Part shown: positions 45,930-56,172 of the stretch, in pieces
How positions within the stretch are numbered: position 1 is the stretch's first letter
How the letters are laid out: each line of letters opens with the position of its first letter
Made by a program: the position numbers and the translations under genes
DNA from: Antedon bifida
Taxonomy: Eukaryota; Echinodermata; Crinoidea; Comatulida; Antedonidae
Length of the DNA: 64,000 nucleotides
Direction of reading: 5' to 3'
Assembly: GCA_963402885.1 (NCBI GenBank)
Contig: OY727096.1
Location: forward strand, 6,944,001-7,008,000
The notes under the pieces: model-generated
The model's input: only the letters and a program-made list of their open reading frames with translations
Databases searched by the model: none
Told to the model about the DNA's origin: nothing

Positions 45930-48900
45930 ATTGCGTGAGCACTAGGTTGAATATAATCATAATCATTTCAGATGGTACAATGATACGGGTGTTTATTTAA
46001 CTTTTACGCAAGATTTACTGAAATTTGCCGTTATGTAAATACGAAGATTTCCGAATATGTATTTGTTTAAAATGTTGTTTCATTAATCTATATTTAAAAA
46101 AAAAATCTGTTTATTTACCTTTACCACGTATCAGCTAAAAACAAATTACATGCACTTAGACGACTATAATCAGTTTAAAAAACATTTAAAAGCACTATAT
46201 TTCAAACAATGTTACGATACTAATTGATTTGAAGCGCCGCTGATTATAATTAAATGTTGTATAAATGTGCGCTATACAAGTAATAATAATAATAATAATA
46301 ATAATGTTACAAAATATTTACTTAGATTTATATAAATATAAAGATTGCCGAATATAGTAGACATGTTATTGTTATTTTGTTTTTCAGCTGTAATTATTTT
46401 GCTATACCTGCATGGCATTGATGACTATAGGAAATTGTAAATATAAGCAGGAGAATTGGGGATTGATGTGCATTTAAGTCTCCGTTACGTGGTATACTAA
46501 GACACCTCATATGTGGTAACAACACTTTAGTGAGTGGCAGTTTAGTCACCCAAGTATTTTGTTTATTTACTGTTTTGTTCTTTCTAGAAACAGTAGATTT
46601 TGAATAGATACAGGAAATGTTTTTTTGGCAGTTACAGGTGATAACCCACCCTCTGGGTTAAAACAACATTTTAGACTCAAGATAAAGTGAGATAGTCGCC
46701 CACGCATTAACAAATATCGGCTAGTGTTTTTTTCTTTCTTAATATTGTGTTTATTTATGAACACATTCTGTAAGTGATATAGAAATCCCATTCCATAAAA
46801 AGAAAACCATCCACGGTGATAACACCAGTAGTTTAACTAATTATGTTAGATTTAGAGAAATATATTGTTTGTTCCTTCTTGGTCAGATGATTCCTTCATA
46901 CTCTGACGAAATGTGTACTTTATACTAAACATTGGGAATACTTGCGAAAATTAATTCAAATAATTCTCGGATGGGACTCGAACCCATGACATCCAGATCA
47001 CTAGCCTGTCGTTAATACCTCTAGACCACCGAGCTTGCGCTGATGGCTATGAGTTAGGTTAGAGCCCAAGTAAGCAGCGGGTACTGCAGCAACCGGATTG
47101 TATTTGTCTATGACTACTGTGGAGTAGCTTTGCGTCAGGTTGTTCCTTCTTGTTGTAGTAAGATGTTGGAATTATGTTCATTTTTGCAATGTCTATAGAA
47201 GACAGTATAGTAAAATTGTTTTCCAAATCCATTAAAATGTAGAAATTGAAAATAGATGGAGAAGATACAACAAAAAATGCTTGAGGAGTGTTGTCCCGCA
47301 TCTAAAAAAGGTGATTCTATTGTCCTATTCGTACTAAAATAATAAAAGTATTTTAAAATGTCCGTACCAAAATGTATTGGCCTATAAGTCTGCTGCCTGT
47401 TTGAATAATTTTAATTCAGATATCCAGCTTTTACTGGACTGACAGGAGTGTAGTTTGGACTGTGTTGTTATGATGGCAAGATTGTAAATGACAGAGCTTC
47501 TGATATGGATGGATGGTGGTGGCTTCTGTACAGATTTTTAATTTGAAACCAATCAAGATTGGTAGAAAGTGGGATGCAGGAATCAGCATTATATAAACGG
47601 GTGGTGGTTGCTTCTTTAAGATTTTCAAAATGGATTTGAAACATCAAGATTGGTAGAAAGGGGATTTTTTAGCAGGACGCATGAATCCTTAGACATATAC
47701 AATGATGATGGCTACAAGATTCTAAAGGACGGAGGTATACCATCAGCAAAAACAAACGGAAACAATAGATAAACAAAGGAAGTTGTGACATGGTATTAAT
47801 TATTAAAATGTAATTGTCTATTACAGTCTGATATTATTGTTTCTTTTATTTGATTATTGGTACGTGATTGACATGCCATTTTCATAGCTTTTTTTCTGAA
47901 GTCGTATTTACTTATACCTATAGATAATAAGCAACAGTACCTTTTTTTTAAATCAATAGCATTCAGTATACTATTACTAGCTAATACGTATGGTATACAA
48001 TTCCACTGCCTATAGGAATGGCAATACGTTTGGTATTCTGTCCATCATAGGAGCTTTATTTGTCCATTATATTGGGGTTTTCTCTCAACCTTAGTGTAGA
48101 GGGATCTTGTTCACCATGAGTGTACTACTGTACTAGTAATTGTAATTTCAATCTTCCCTGGTTATAGTATACGTTTATTTCGCGAGTTGTAATACATTGA
48201 ATTAAGGTTTCTAACAAATAGCAAATTTAAAAAAGAAATGAAAACATACTATTTCTTTGTTTAGGATATTTATTTATTTCATAAGAGAATTATACTGTAC
48301 ATTTGAGAAAAAACGTTTTATGTATATTAATTTTTTAGACAGGTAGCCCTAATTTATTTATATCACTATTTATATTTCAATGTTTAGGGGCTGAACTTGA
48401 TTAGTTTTAACTATTTTTTAGCCCTTCCCTTGATATAATAATTATTATTTGTATGTTATAATGTTTATAATTTATATTCATGGGTAAAACATAAATTAAA
48501 TGAAAATGAAATGAAATGAAAATTGGCTTTCTCTTCAAGACTAGACCAAAATTTCGCTGTCTGGTAATTTGTCAAATTTTATGGGTATTATCTTAGAAAT
48601 ACAAAGACGTTTCTTTATCTGCACGTGCACACATTTTATGCATTGCATATACTACTGTATTATGTTTTTCCACCTTTATAGACAAATTGTTTTATTTTCT
48701 GCTCGTTGTTGTAGTACATTTCCTGTGTACTTATTCTTAAAAACTGCCCGCGCGTGCTGATGTTAGAGGTATTGTACATTTGGTGTTAGATTGATTCAAA
48801 TTCTTCTCTCTCCCATTCTCCCATTTCCTTATAAGTTGAAATAGCACCTAGCCAAGATTTCATAATTCCAAAAGCAAAATAAAGAATTGTTGATAGTTCC

Positions 48901-49340
48901 ACGTTGATGAGTTTTCCTATTGGCCTTTGCAATTTACCAAACATCTAACTTCTAAAAGTCCAATTGTTCGTTCGCACAATTTTGAACGAGGAAATAACAT
49001 TTATATATATATTTATAATGCAATTTCAATTTTAGGATAGCACATATTTTTTATTCATGTTTAAAAAAAATGATCTTCAAAATATGTTAGTGGAAGCTAA
49101 ACTTATTCAGCACGAACAAAGAAAATACAATGGAAAACAAAAATTCAATGCAACGTGTTTAATAAAGGAACATGATTTTATAGTTTTTTAATTAACATCC
49201 TTTCATTATTTGAGAAATACGAATTTTCCATTAATTAATTATTAAGAACAAAGGCTATTGTATGAAGATGGCTACTGAATATCTACCAAAGAATGAGAGC
49301 GGATTGAATTAATTAAGTTAAAGGTATTGTTAAATATATG
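45930..49340. other. Spacer upstream of gene B
   Basis: No supported gene apart from the tRNA-like sequence at 46964-47036. Blocks CATATGTGGTAACAACACTTT (46508) and TTTGATTATTGGTACGTGA (47848) have close relatives upstream of gene C (CTATATGTGGTATCGACACTG near 57030, TTTGATTATTGGTAGGTGA near 58061) at similar distances. The spacers were therefore duplicated together with genes B and C. Confidence 0.5.
46964..47036 (-). ncRNA. tRNA-like sequence, probably a SINE head
   Basis: On the minus strand a 73-base sequence has an A-box-like TGGTCTAGAGGT, a perfect B box GGTTCGAGTCC and a 5-bp T stem (ATGGG/CCCAT). If folded, the anticodon would read AGT (Thr). The acceptor stem pairs over only five bases and the anticodon stem is imperfect, so a tRNA-derived SINE or tRNA pseudogene is more likely than a working tRNA gene. 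Confidence 0.45.
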
Positions 49341-49344
49341 TTTC

Positions 49345-49742
49345 TTCTATCATGTTTAGATATATGGACTTTAGTCCATAGGATGGATTATGAACCAGGA
49401 AGTCAGGCCCACCATCTCCATCCACATCAGCAATTATAGCAATTGGTCACCGGAGCTAAAGGCGGAAGTCAACCCTCGAAGAAAAAGAACCATTGTATGA
49501 GGAAATGGCTATCCATTTCGGACCCATGTTGTCACTGCACAGCATATCTGCATCGTTGTCTTTATTGAAAACGGCAATAGTAAGCTTATAATTTGAAGTG
49601 TTACACCAGCTATGGATTTTGCTCCATGACTCCGAAGAGAATGTTCCACTGCTCGAGCGAATGCCATCCAGTCGTTACCAGAATTTAAGTTATGACAGAG
49701 CATATCAGCCCTTCGGTATCAGTTGAAATCTCCAGTGAAAAG
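49345..49742 (-). pseudogene. Truncated copy of the gene C VCBS exon
   Basis: The sequence follows the 3' end of gene C (50738-51140) closely, including the stretches for SYGLKS, GDGGPDFL and DNMGPKWIA, but has internal losses (the segment between SSGDQ and the next blade is shortened), frame breaks, and stops where the MITE fragment 49743-50012 begins. It is a partial tandem duplicate of gene C lying just downstream of it. Confidence 0.85.
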
Positions 49743-50012
49743 TGTATTTTTGCTGAAAAGTTTCGATTCTTCCAGTTATTTTGGCCTTCACAATCGATTG
49801 AAAGTAGGTGAATCACAGAATAAAAACTAAAATATCATGTTGGGATTTATAGCGGGCCGCTAAAATTATTAGAATCGACTTATTTTTCACATTTTTAACC
49901 GTTCAAAGACGAAAACAGTTATTTCAATAGGACCATATAGTATTTATTTTTACAATAAATGTAGTTTGTGACCTTAAATTAGATCTAAAAAATGTAGGGA
50001 ATTGGACTTTAA
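49743..50012. mobile_element. Truncated MITE, inverted relative of the 53796-54423 element
   Basis: Read in reverse, it matches the first 250 or so bases of the element in gene C (TAGATCTAATTTAAG, AACGGTTAAAAATGTGAAAA, GGCCCGCTATAAA). Its outer end GTAGGGAATTGGACT is followed by TTAA. The other end is cut where the VCBS pseudogene fragment begins. Confidence 0.7.
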
Positions 50013-50737
50013 AATCTTACCTACCTACTTACCTTCCATATGAAATGACATATTAAATAGCACGCCCTCTGTATTTGGTTAAAATGGACCGAAATATCAA
50101 GTAGTGAGCCCTCTCTCTCCAAATATAATTTTCACTATTTTGCCAATATACTTCACTCAGTTTCTGAGTGCTTTTGTTTTGCTGTTACTTACATTGCATT
50201 GTTTGTTCCCGAACTCATAACAAACAAATCGCCCTTGATGTTTATGCGTTTTAGTTTTAAATTAATTCGTAAAAATGCCATCAGACCTTGTATGTGTGCA
50301 TGGGGGCGAGGCTCCATATTTAAAACATAAACGTACAATTTTCGATAGAAATTTGAACAATTGTTTAAACGAACATTGACAAAACTAAATTAATACTAAA
50401 AAAGTGAGGGGACAAAATTTGATTTTGAATGATTAACAAACAAACTAAAATGAAGGAGGGGACAACATAATCCAATGAAAAACTTATTTAATATCAAAGA
50501 AACATGACTGCAAAGATTAATTAATAGTCTTAAAGAAAAAAATAACTTTATAATGTAAACTAATAATGAGAAGAAATACAAATTTCCTTATTAAAGATTA
50601 TGTAAAATGTATGACATTAAATGTCCTCTTATAATGTGTTTTATACTAAATCATTATTATCATTAAGAATAATATACTGTATGTATCAGCATGGATGCGT
50701 ATGGATTAAACGTATTTAAATGTCTGTTTAAATATGT

Positions 50738-53700
50738 TTATTCTATTCTGTTCAGAAATACGGACTTAAGACCATAAGATGGATTATGTACCAGAAAGTC
50801 AGGCCCACCATCTCCATTCACATCAGCAATTAACAATTGGTCACCGGAGCTAAAGGCGGGTGTTGCCTGTGGAAAGTCAACCTTCGATGAAAAAGCACCA
50901 TTGTATGAGGATAACGCTATCCATTTCGGACCCATGTTGTCACTGCACAACATATCTGCATCGTTGTCTTTATTGAAATCTGCGATAGTAAGCTTAGAAT
51001 TTGGAGTATTACACCAGCTATGGCCATTGCTCCATGACTGCGAAGAGAATGTTCCACTGCTCGAAGCGAATGCCATCCAGTCGTTACCAGAACTGAAGTC
51101 ATGACAGAGCATATCAGCCCTTCGGTCTCCGTTGAAATCTCCAGTGATAATTTTATCATGCGAATGCTTGCACCAGTTCATATTTCGTTCCCAACTAGTT
51201 GAAGGAAAGCTACCGTCTTTGTTGGCATATGATATCCATTTGCTACCAGAATTAGTGTAATGGCACAACATATCATCTCGGCCGTCCGCGTTGAAGTCAT
51301 TAACAAAAAGGTGGGCGTCGGAACCAGTGCAATAATTCCTACTAGAGGAAGAAAAAGTTGTTCCATAGAACTTTCCTCCAGGTTGAGCAATTGAAACCCA
51401 CTTTCCACCAGACTGAGTGTCATGACACAGCATATCTGACCTGCCATCTCCGTTGAAATCACCAATTAAAAGTTGATCCTGTGAGTGCTTACACCAATAT
51501 TGGTTAAATTGCCATGAATTATCTGAACTAAAATAGGCACTATGACTGAAAAAGACAAACAAACAAATTATTATAAAACTCAACCAAAATATAATTATAT
51601 CATGAGAAATAAAACTGTTGTCAAACGATGTATACGTGCATTATACTCCTTAAATATGTCACGTCCAAACACAGCATCAATCGTGGTGTTTTTTTTAAAT
51701 ACTGTTTTGTGTTAGTGTCACAAATAATTATGGATTTGTTTGTAAAACTACTATTGGACCAATCATATATTTTCTATGTTATCGGCCAAAATTACCTTCC
51801 ATAATATATTGTTTTCCCGCCATTGCGAATATTATGACAGAGTAGATCTTCTTTGTTATCACCATTAAAATCTCCGATATACGGCGTATTGTCTCCTGTG
51901 CAAAAGCCCCTCTGTTGTTGATGAACTGGACTAACAATAATAGAGATATCACGTGATTCTATAACAAAAATAACGGATATAATTTATTCATATCGCCTTA
52001 TTTTATACATTACAGTATAAAAATCTTTAGCGTTTATTTTTACAATATGGTTTTAGAAAATGTTATTCCACAGATTTTGCTTTAATTGGTATTTATGACA
52101 ACTTTTATAAAACCATTACCCAAAATTGTTTAAAAGTAGGTATTTTTCTTAATTTAAGCAAGGCATTTGACACCGTCAACCATACCATTCATATAAACTT
52201 GAACGATATGGTGTTAGAGGCCTTGCTCTTCCAGGGTATTGTTATAGCGACTTTTTAACACTCTCGGCGTGGTACGGCGGAGCAGCTGCACTAGTCCCTT
52301 GATTTTACGCACGCGCACTAGAGATCAAACTGATACGCCCTCATCTTTATCACGAAGCGGGATCTCCGAAGAGATACTTTTTTTTTTTAATGGTGGCCTC
52401 TGCTTAAAGATGTATTGTCCCTTTGACTAATTCCAAAAAAATAAAAAATAACAGATTTCGAAAAAAGGTGGGTCATTTTGAAGTATCTTAATAGTTATTA
52501 ACTATCACCAAAAATTTGTCGAAAAAAAAATCATTTAACTGAAATACAGACGTTTTTTTCTTAAAAAAATAACTTTGACTTCCAGTCGATCAAAACATAT
52601 CCTATAATGAAACGCGCTTGTTTGGCTACTCTGTATGCATAATCATAAAACTTCCTCACGATATGTGTGAAAATACCTTCTCAACCGTGACAAGTTGTAA
52701 ACAATCCTAATTAGCATATGCATAATGCGTACTCGTGGTTTGAAATCTTTGTTTACTTTCGCTCGCGACGATTTTCTAGACGAAATGTAATCAAACTAAT
52801 TTACCTGTTAATTACGTAAACGAATTTTCGACTTAAAGTGAATAACTTTAATATTACTTTGATATGGCTAATTTAAATTTAGAATATTTTGATCTTCATT
52901 TTTTGTGTTTCAAGGGACAATACATCTTTAAAGTCTATTTCTAGACTTATTGTGACTACCATCTACATTCATAAATATTTACAGATTTATTACGAAAATA
53001 TATGGCACAATGTGCACGGGAATTGAAAGTCCCATTACTTGTGGAGGTATACATGTTTTACCAGTTATACCTCTTTTACACCAAGAGCAAAACTCTGGAG
53101 ACACTCCGCAGTAGTTGACGCCACAGTGGTTTGGTGTGAAAAGTAAAATTAAACAACTCCGGAGTTCAAAACAGCGGGGTTAAACAGCAGCTGAACGTTC
53201 TCCGAAAGACGAACTGCGGGGACACACCGGTGTTTTGATGTGAAAGGTACAAACATCAAACTTTTTAGGTCAAAAGGTCATCCTCAAACGATCACTCATT
53301 GCTCTATTTTTATTTAAAATACTTTAAATATTTGTGCAAAATATATAGCGGGTCTAAAAAGTAATAAGTAGTATCAATAAAACATTATACGACTTTGAGA
53401 CTTTCGAAAATAGTTATTAAATTAAAAATATTATCAATTACAATGTTTCTAATGTAAACAAACAAAATAGAGGGCGACATTTACAATTTTATTTTATAAA
53501 CCCCGGTGTGAAAGGGGTTTCTTGACGTTTTGAATGGTCATAAACCCCGGGGTGTCTCCGGAGTTTTGGTGTGAAAGGGGTACTAGTGTACATTACCTGT
53601 GTTGGTCAGTCGTTGTTTCTCATCGATCAATGTTCGTTCGTCATTATTTTCTGAAATCATAACACGTTATGTTTTTATTAATAATGAAAAAAAATATATA

Positions 53701-56095
53701 ATTATATATAAGAAACATTTTGGTGCCAAGTATCTTAGACCAAGGATCACTGTGATACAATGATATATGCCTTTAAGGTCAAAGTTCAATTTTAAAGCCC
53801 CCTTCCCTACGTTTTTTAGATCTAATTTAAGATCACAAACTATATTTAATGTAAAAATAATACTATATGGTCCTATTGCAATAACTTTTTTCGTCTTCAA
53901 ACGGTTAAAAATGTGAAAAATAAGTCGATTCTAATAATTATAGCGGCCCGCTATAAATCTCAAAATGCATTGCGCGCGGATTGATATTTTTGTTTTTCAC
54001 CTGTAATTCGCCCACTTTTCGATCGATCGTGAGGCCAAAACAAATGGAAGACTCCTAACTTTTCAGCGAAAATACCGGGTTTTCCCCAATTTGTATCAAC
54101 GGAGTCTGGCAAAAATAGAAAGACAATTAATGCAGCAACTATACAACGTCAGGCTAGGTATATAGCTAGCGTACGATGTTCGTACGTTACCGATGTTTAC
54201 CAGCTAGGCCTACAAAACTAAGCCTAGCTAGGCTCTAGGCCTAAGACCGTCCACGAGAGGTCGCTCGCCGCGAGCTACTTAGGTAGTGCATTGTTTCTCA
54301 CTTTTTATCATAATTTACCATAAAACGTACATTTAAGATAAGGAATGACATGGTTTAATGTTTTTAAAGTGATATATATGTATTATTTTCCAAAAAACGT
54401 CCAAAATTGCAGGGAAGGGGTCTTTAACCACTTTCCCCATACCGGTATATAAACAAGCAATGTGTTAATAATTTTGTCACAAATGACCGACAGTAGTAAA
54501 ATATCTAATACTTTGAGAATCATCAAAAAGTTGAACACATTTCGTTACAACTTTAACTCTAACAACACAGAGATTTGGCCTATATCTTATTACCTGGTTG
54601 TCGAGCATTACTTTTTTTGGTCAGTGTATGTAGCAAACTTTCTGAAATCAATAATAAATATATTCATAAATAGTCAAACGTCCAATAGCTTGAATATTGA
54701 ATTTTATTTCTTTTAAAATGATGTCATGATTCTAAAAATTTTTCGAATGGACTGAAAATTTAATTGAATGTTTTGTTATTTCATGTGGCAAAGCAATCTT
54801 AATACACCACTTCGCAAATCCATAAACGTAGTTAAATAAAATAAATAATAACGATAAATAATTCAGAGAAAATGTAATATTGGGTACAATTTATCCTGCG
54901 TTTGGCGTTTCTGTACATTATAACAGCTTGTAAATAATAATAATAGTAATGTTTACCTTTTTTTGACAGATTTTTTTTAGCTTGCTGTTTTATCACATTT
55001 GCTGAAATAAAAAAAAAATATTCTAATGAAATATCTAGAATTATGAAATTAAATAAAGATTGTTGATGAACTTCAGGCGAGTCGGACGAGTTGACCTATG
55101 AACACCTTCCAGTAAGAGTTGTGGTATCCGTTAATAGGGCTAAATGCAATACTCTACAAAAAGCAAAGCAAGACAATCTAACAGGACACTGAGCTTACCT
55201 AGATGAAAAGTTTCCTCTGTGGTTGCAATACGATCAGTCCCCATCCCCTAAAGGCTTGGCTGATATTTGGTTGTTCAACATTTGCTTCCTCGAGTATTTA
55301 GTTAGCAGAGACTGGAGAATATTTACATTTTGATACTACTATTTTACCTCAAAATTAATTAAATAAAGTGAATATGTTTTGGTATAGTACCAGAAGTTTG
55401 CAGAGTGTATGTTAACACAGAGAAGCAAGTATAGTAACCCAGCAACAACAAATCACATGAGGTACCAGAGTGTATGTTAGCAGAGATGTGAGTATAGTAA
55501 CCCAGCAACAACTCACCTGAGGTACCAGAGTGTATGTTAACAGAGAAGTGAGTATAGTAACCCAGCAACAACTCACCTGAGGTACCAGAGTGTATGTTAG
55601 CAGAGAAGTGAGTAGAGTAACCCAGCAACAACTCACCTGAAGTACCAGTGTGTATGTTAGCAGAGAGTGAGTAGAGTAAAATAGTAACAACTTACCAGAA
55701 GTATGCAGAGTGTATGTTAGCAGAGAAGTGAGTATAGTAACCCAGCAACAACTCACCTGAGGTACCAGTGTGTATGTTAGCAGAGAAGTGAGTAGAGTAA
55801 CATAGTAACAACTTACCATGCAGAGTGTATGTTAGCAGAGAAGTGAGTATAGTAACTCACCTAAGGTACCAGTGTGTATGTTAGCAGAGAAGTTAGTAGA
55901 GTAACATATTAACAACTTACCAGAAGTATGCAGAGTTTATGTTAGCAGAGAAGTGAGTATAGTAACCCAGCAACAACTCACCTGAGGTACCAGTGTGTAT
56001 GTTAGCAGAGTAGAGTGACATATTAACAACTTACCAGAAGTATGCAAAGTGTATGTTAGACAGAGAAGCATCACTATCTTTATTGAGAGAGTCAT
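50738..56095 (-). CDS. Cluster gene C: secreted VCBS/FG-GAP-like repeat protein
   Basis: Six exons predict 392 residues: 56095-56035 (signal peptide, MTLSIKIVMLLCLTYTLHTS), 55001-54957 (45 nt), 54641-54594 (48 nt), 53650-53597 (54 nt), 51958-51796 (163 nt) and 51545-50738. Phases agree throughout; the three mini-exons are phase 1-1. Their products differ from those of gene A (ESLLHTLTKKSNARQPG; ANVIKQQAKKNLSKKG) but match the relics in gene B, so B and C are the closest pair. There are six Asp-rich blades (IGDFNGDGRSDMLCH and relatives). The last blade has lost both Cys (AFSSGDQL, DFLVHN), which fits a within-blade disulfide lost as a pair. There is no lectin domain. Intron 1 contains an array derived from exon 1, and other introns hold four small elements. 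Confidence 0.87.
52040..52225 (+). pseudogene. LINE reverse-transcriptase fragment in gene C intron
   Basis: QYGFRKCYSTDFALI followed by NLSKAFDTVNHTI are RT motifs of the same class as in the LINE at 3906-7016, but diverged. Only about 60 residues survive, in the opposite sense to gene C. Confidence 0.75.
52408..52927. mobile_element. TTAA-flanked MITE, AGATGTATTGTCCC family, 520 bp
   Basis: AGATGTATTGTCCC at left and GGGACAATACATCT at right, TTAA outside both (52404-52407 and 52928-52931). It is the longest family member in the window and lies in a gene C intron. Confidence 0.85.
53068..53582. mobile_element. 515-bp element with GTGTCTCCGGAG-type inverted ends
   Basis: TACCTCTTTTACACCAAGAG plus CAAAACTCTGGAGACACTCCG (left, in parts) is mirrored by CGGGGTGTCTCCGGAG plus TTTTGGTGTGAAAGGGGTA (right). 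Inner copies of CCGGTGTGAAAGG occur too. No clear target duplication. The end motif reappears in the minisatellite downstream of TBCEL. It lies in a gene C intron. Confidence 0.75.
53796..54423. mobile_element. 628-bp TTAA-flanked element AGCCCCCTTCCCT
   Basis: The ends AGCCCCCTTCCCTACGTTTT and GCAGGGAAGGGGTCT are inverted repeats, with TTAA outside both (53792-53795 and 54424-54427). The inner sequence has GC-rich AGGCCTA-type stretches and no coding frame. A second, truncated and inverted copy is at 49743-50012. TTAA targets again suit piggyBac/Kolobok-type mobilisation. Confidence 0.85.
55388..56032 (-). repeat. Eleven-unit 60-bp array derived from the signal-peptide exon and its splice donor
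   Basis: Each unit, read on the gene strand, has CTCTGCTAACATACAC followed by a divergent stretch and a donor-like CAGGTGAGTTGTTGCTGGGT or CTGGTAAGTTGTTAC. The true exon 1 immediately beyond the array (56095-56035) has CTCTGTCTAACATACAC and ends CTTCTGGTAAGTTG. The array therefore arose by repeated duplication of the 3' end of exon 1 with its splice site. No unit keeps the ATG. Units alternate between two sequence types. Confidence 0.85.
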
Positions 56096-56162
56096 CTTGC
56101 AGAACAATGTTGTAGTTGCAGAATCCAAGAGAACTGATTAATAATATTACCTTTTTACATCA

Positions 56163-56172
56163 CTTATATATG
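56163..56172 (-). promoter_or_regulatory. TATA box of gene C
   Basis: CATATATAAG, about 68 bases before the ATG; same motif and spacing as in genes A, B and D. Confidence 0.7.

Noticed and set aside
46964-47036. Functional tRNA-Thr(AGT) gene
   Set aside because: Good B box and T stem, but the acceptor and anticodon stems are imperfect; kept only as a tRNA-like/SINE head.
55412-55819. 135-residue minus-strand frame of repeated LTYTLVPQVSC units
   Set aside because: It is the translation of the array derived from the signal-exon end; the units contain splice donors and no start codon of their own.
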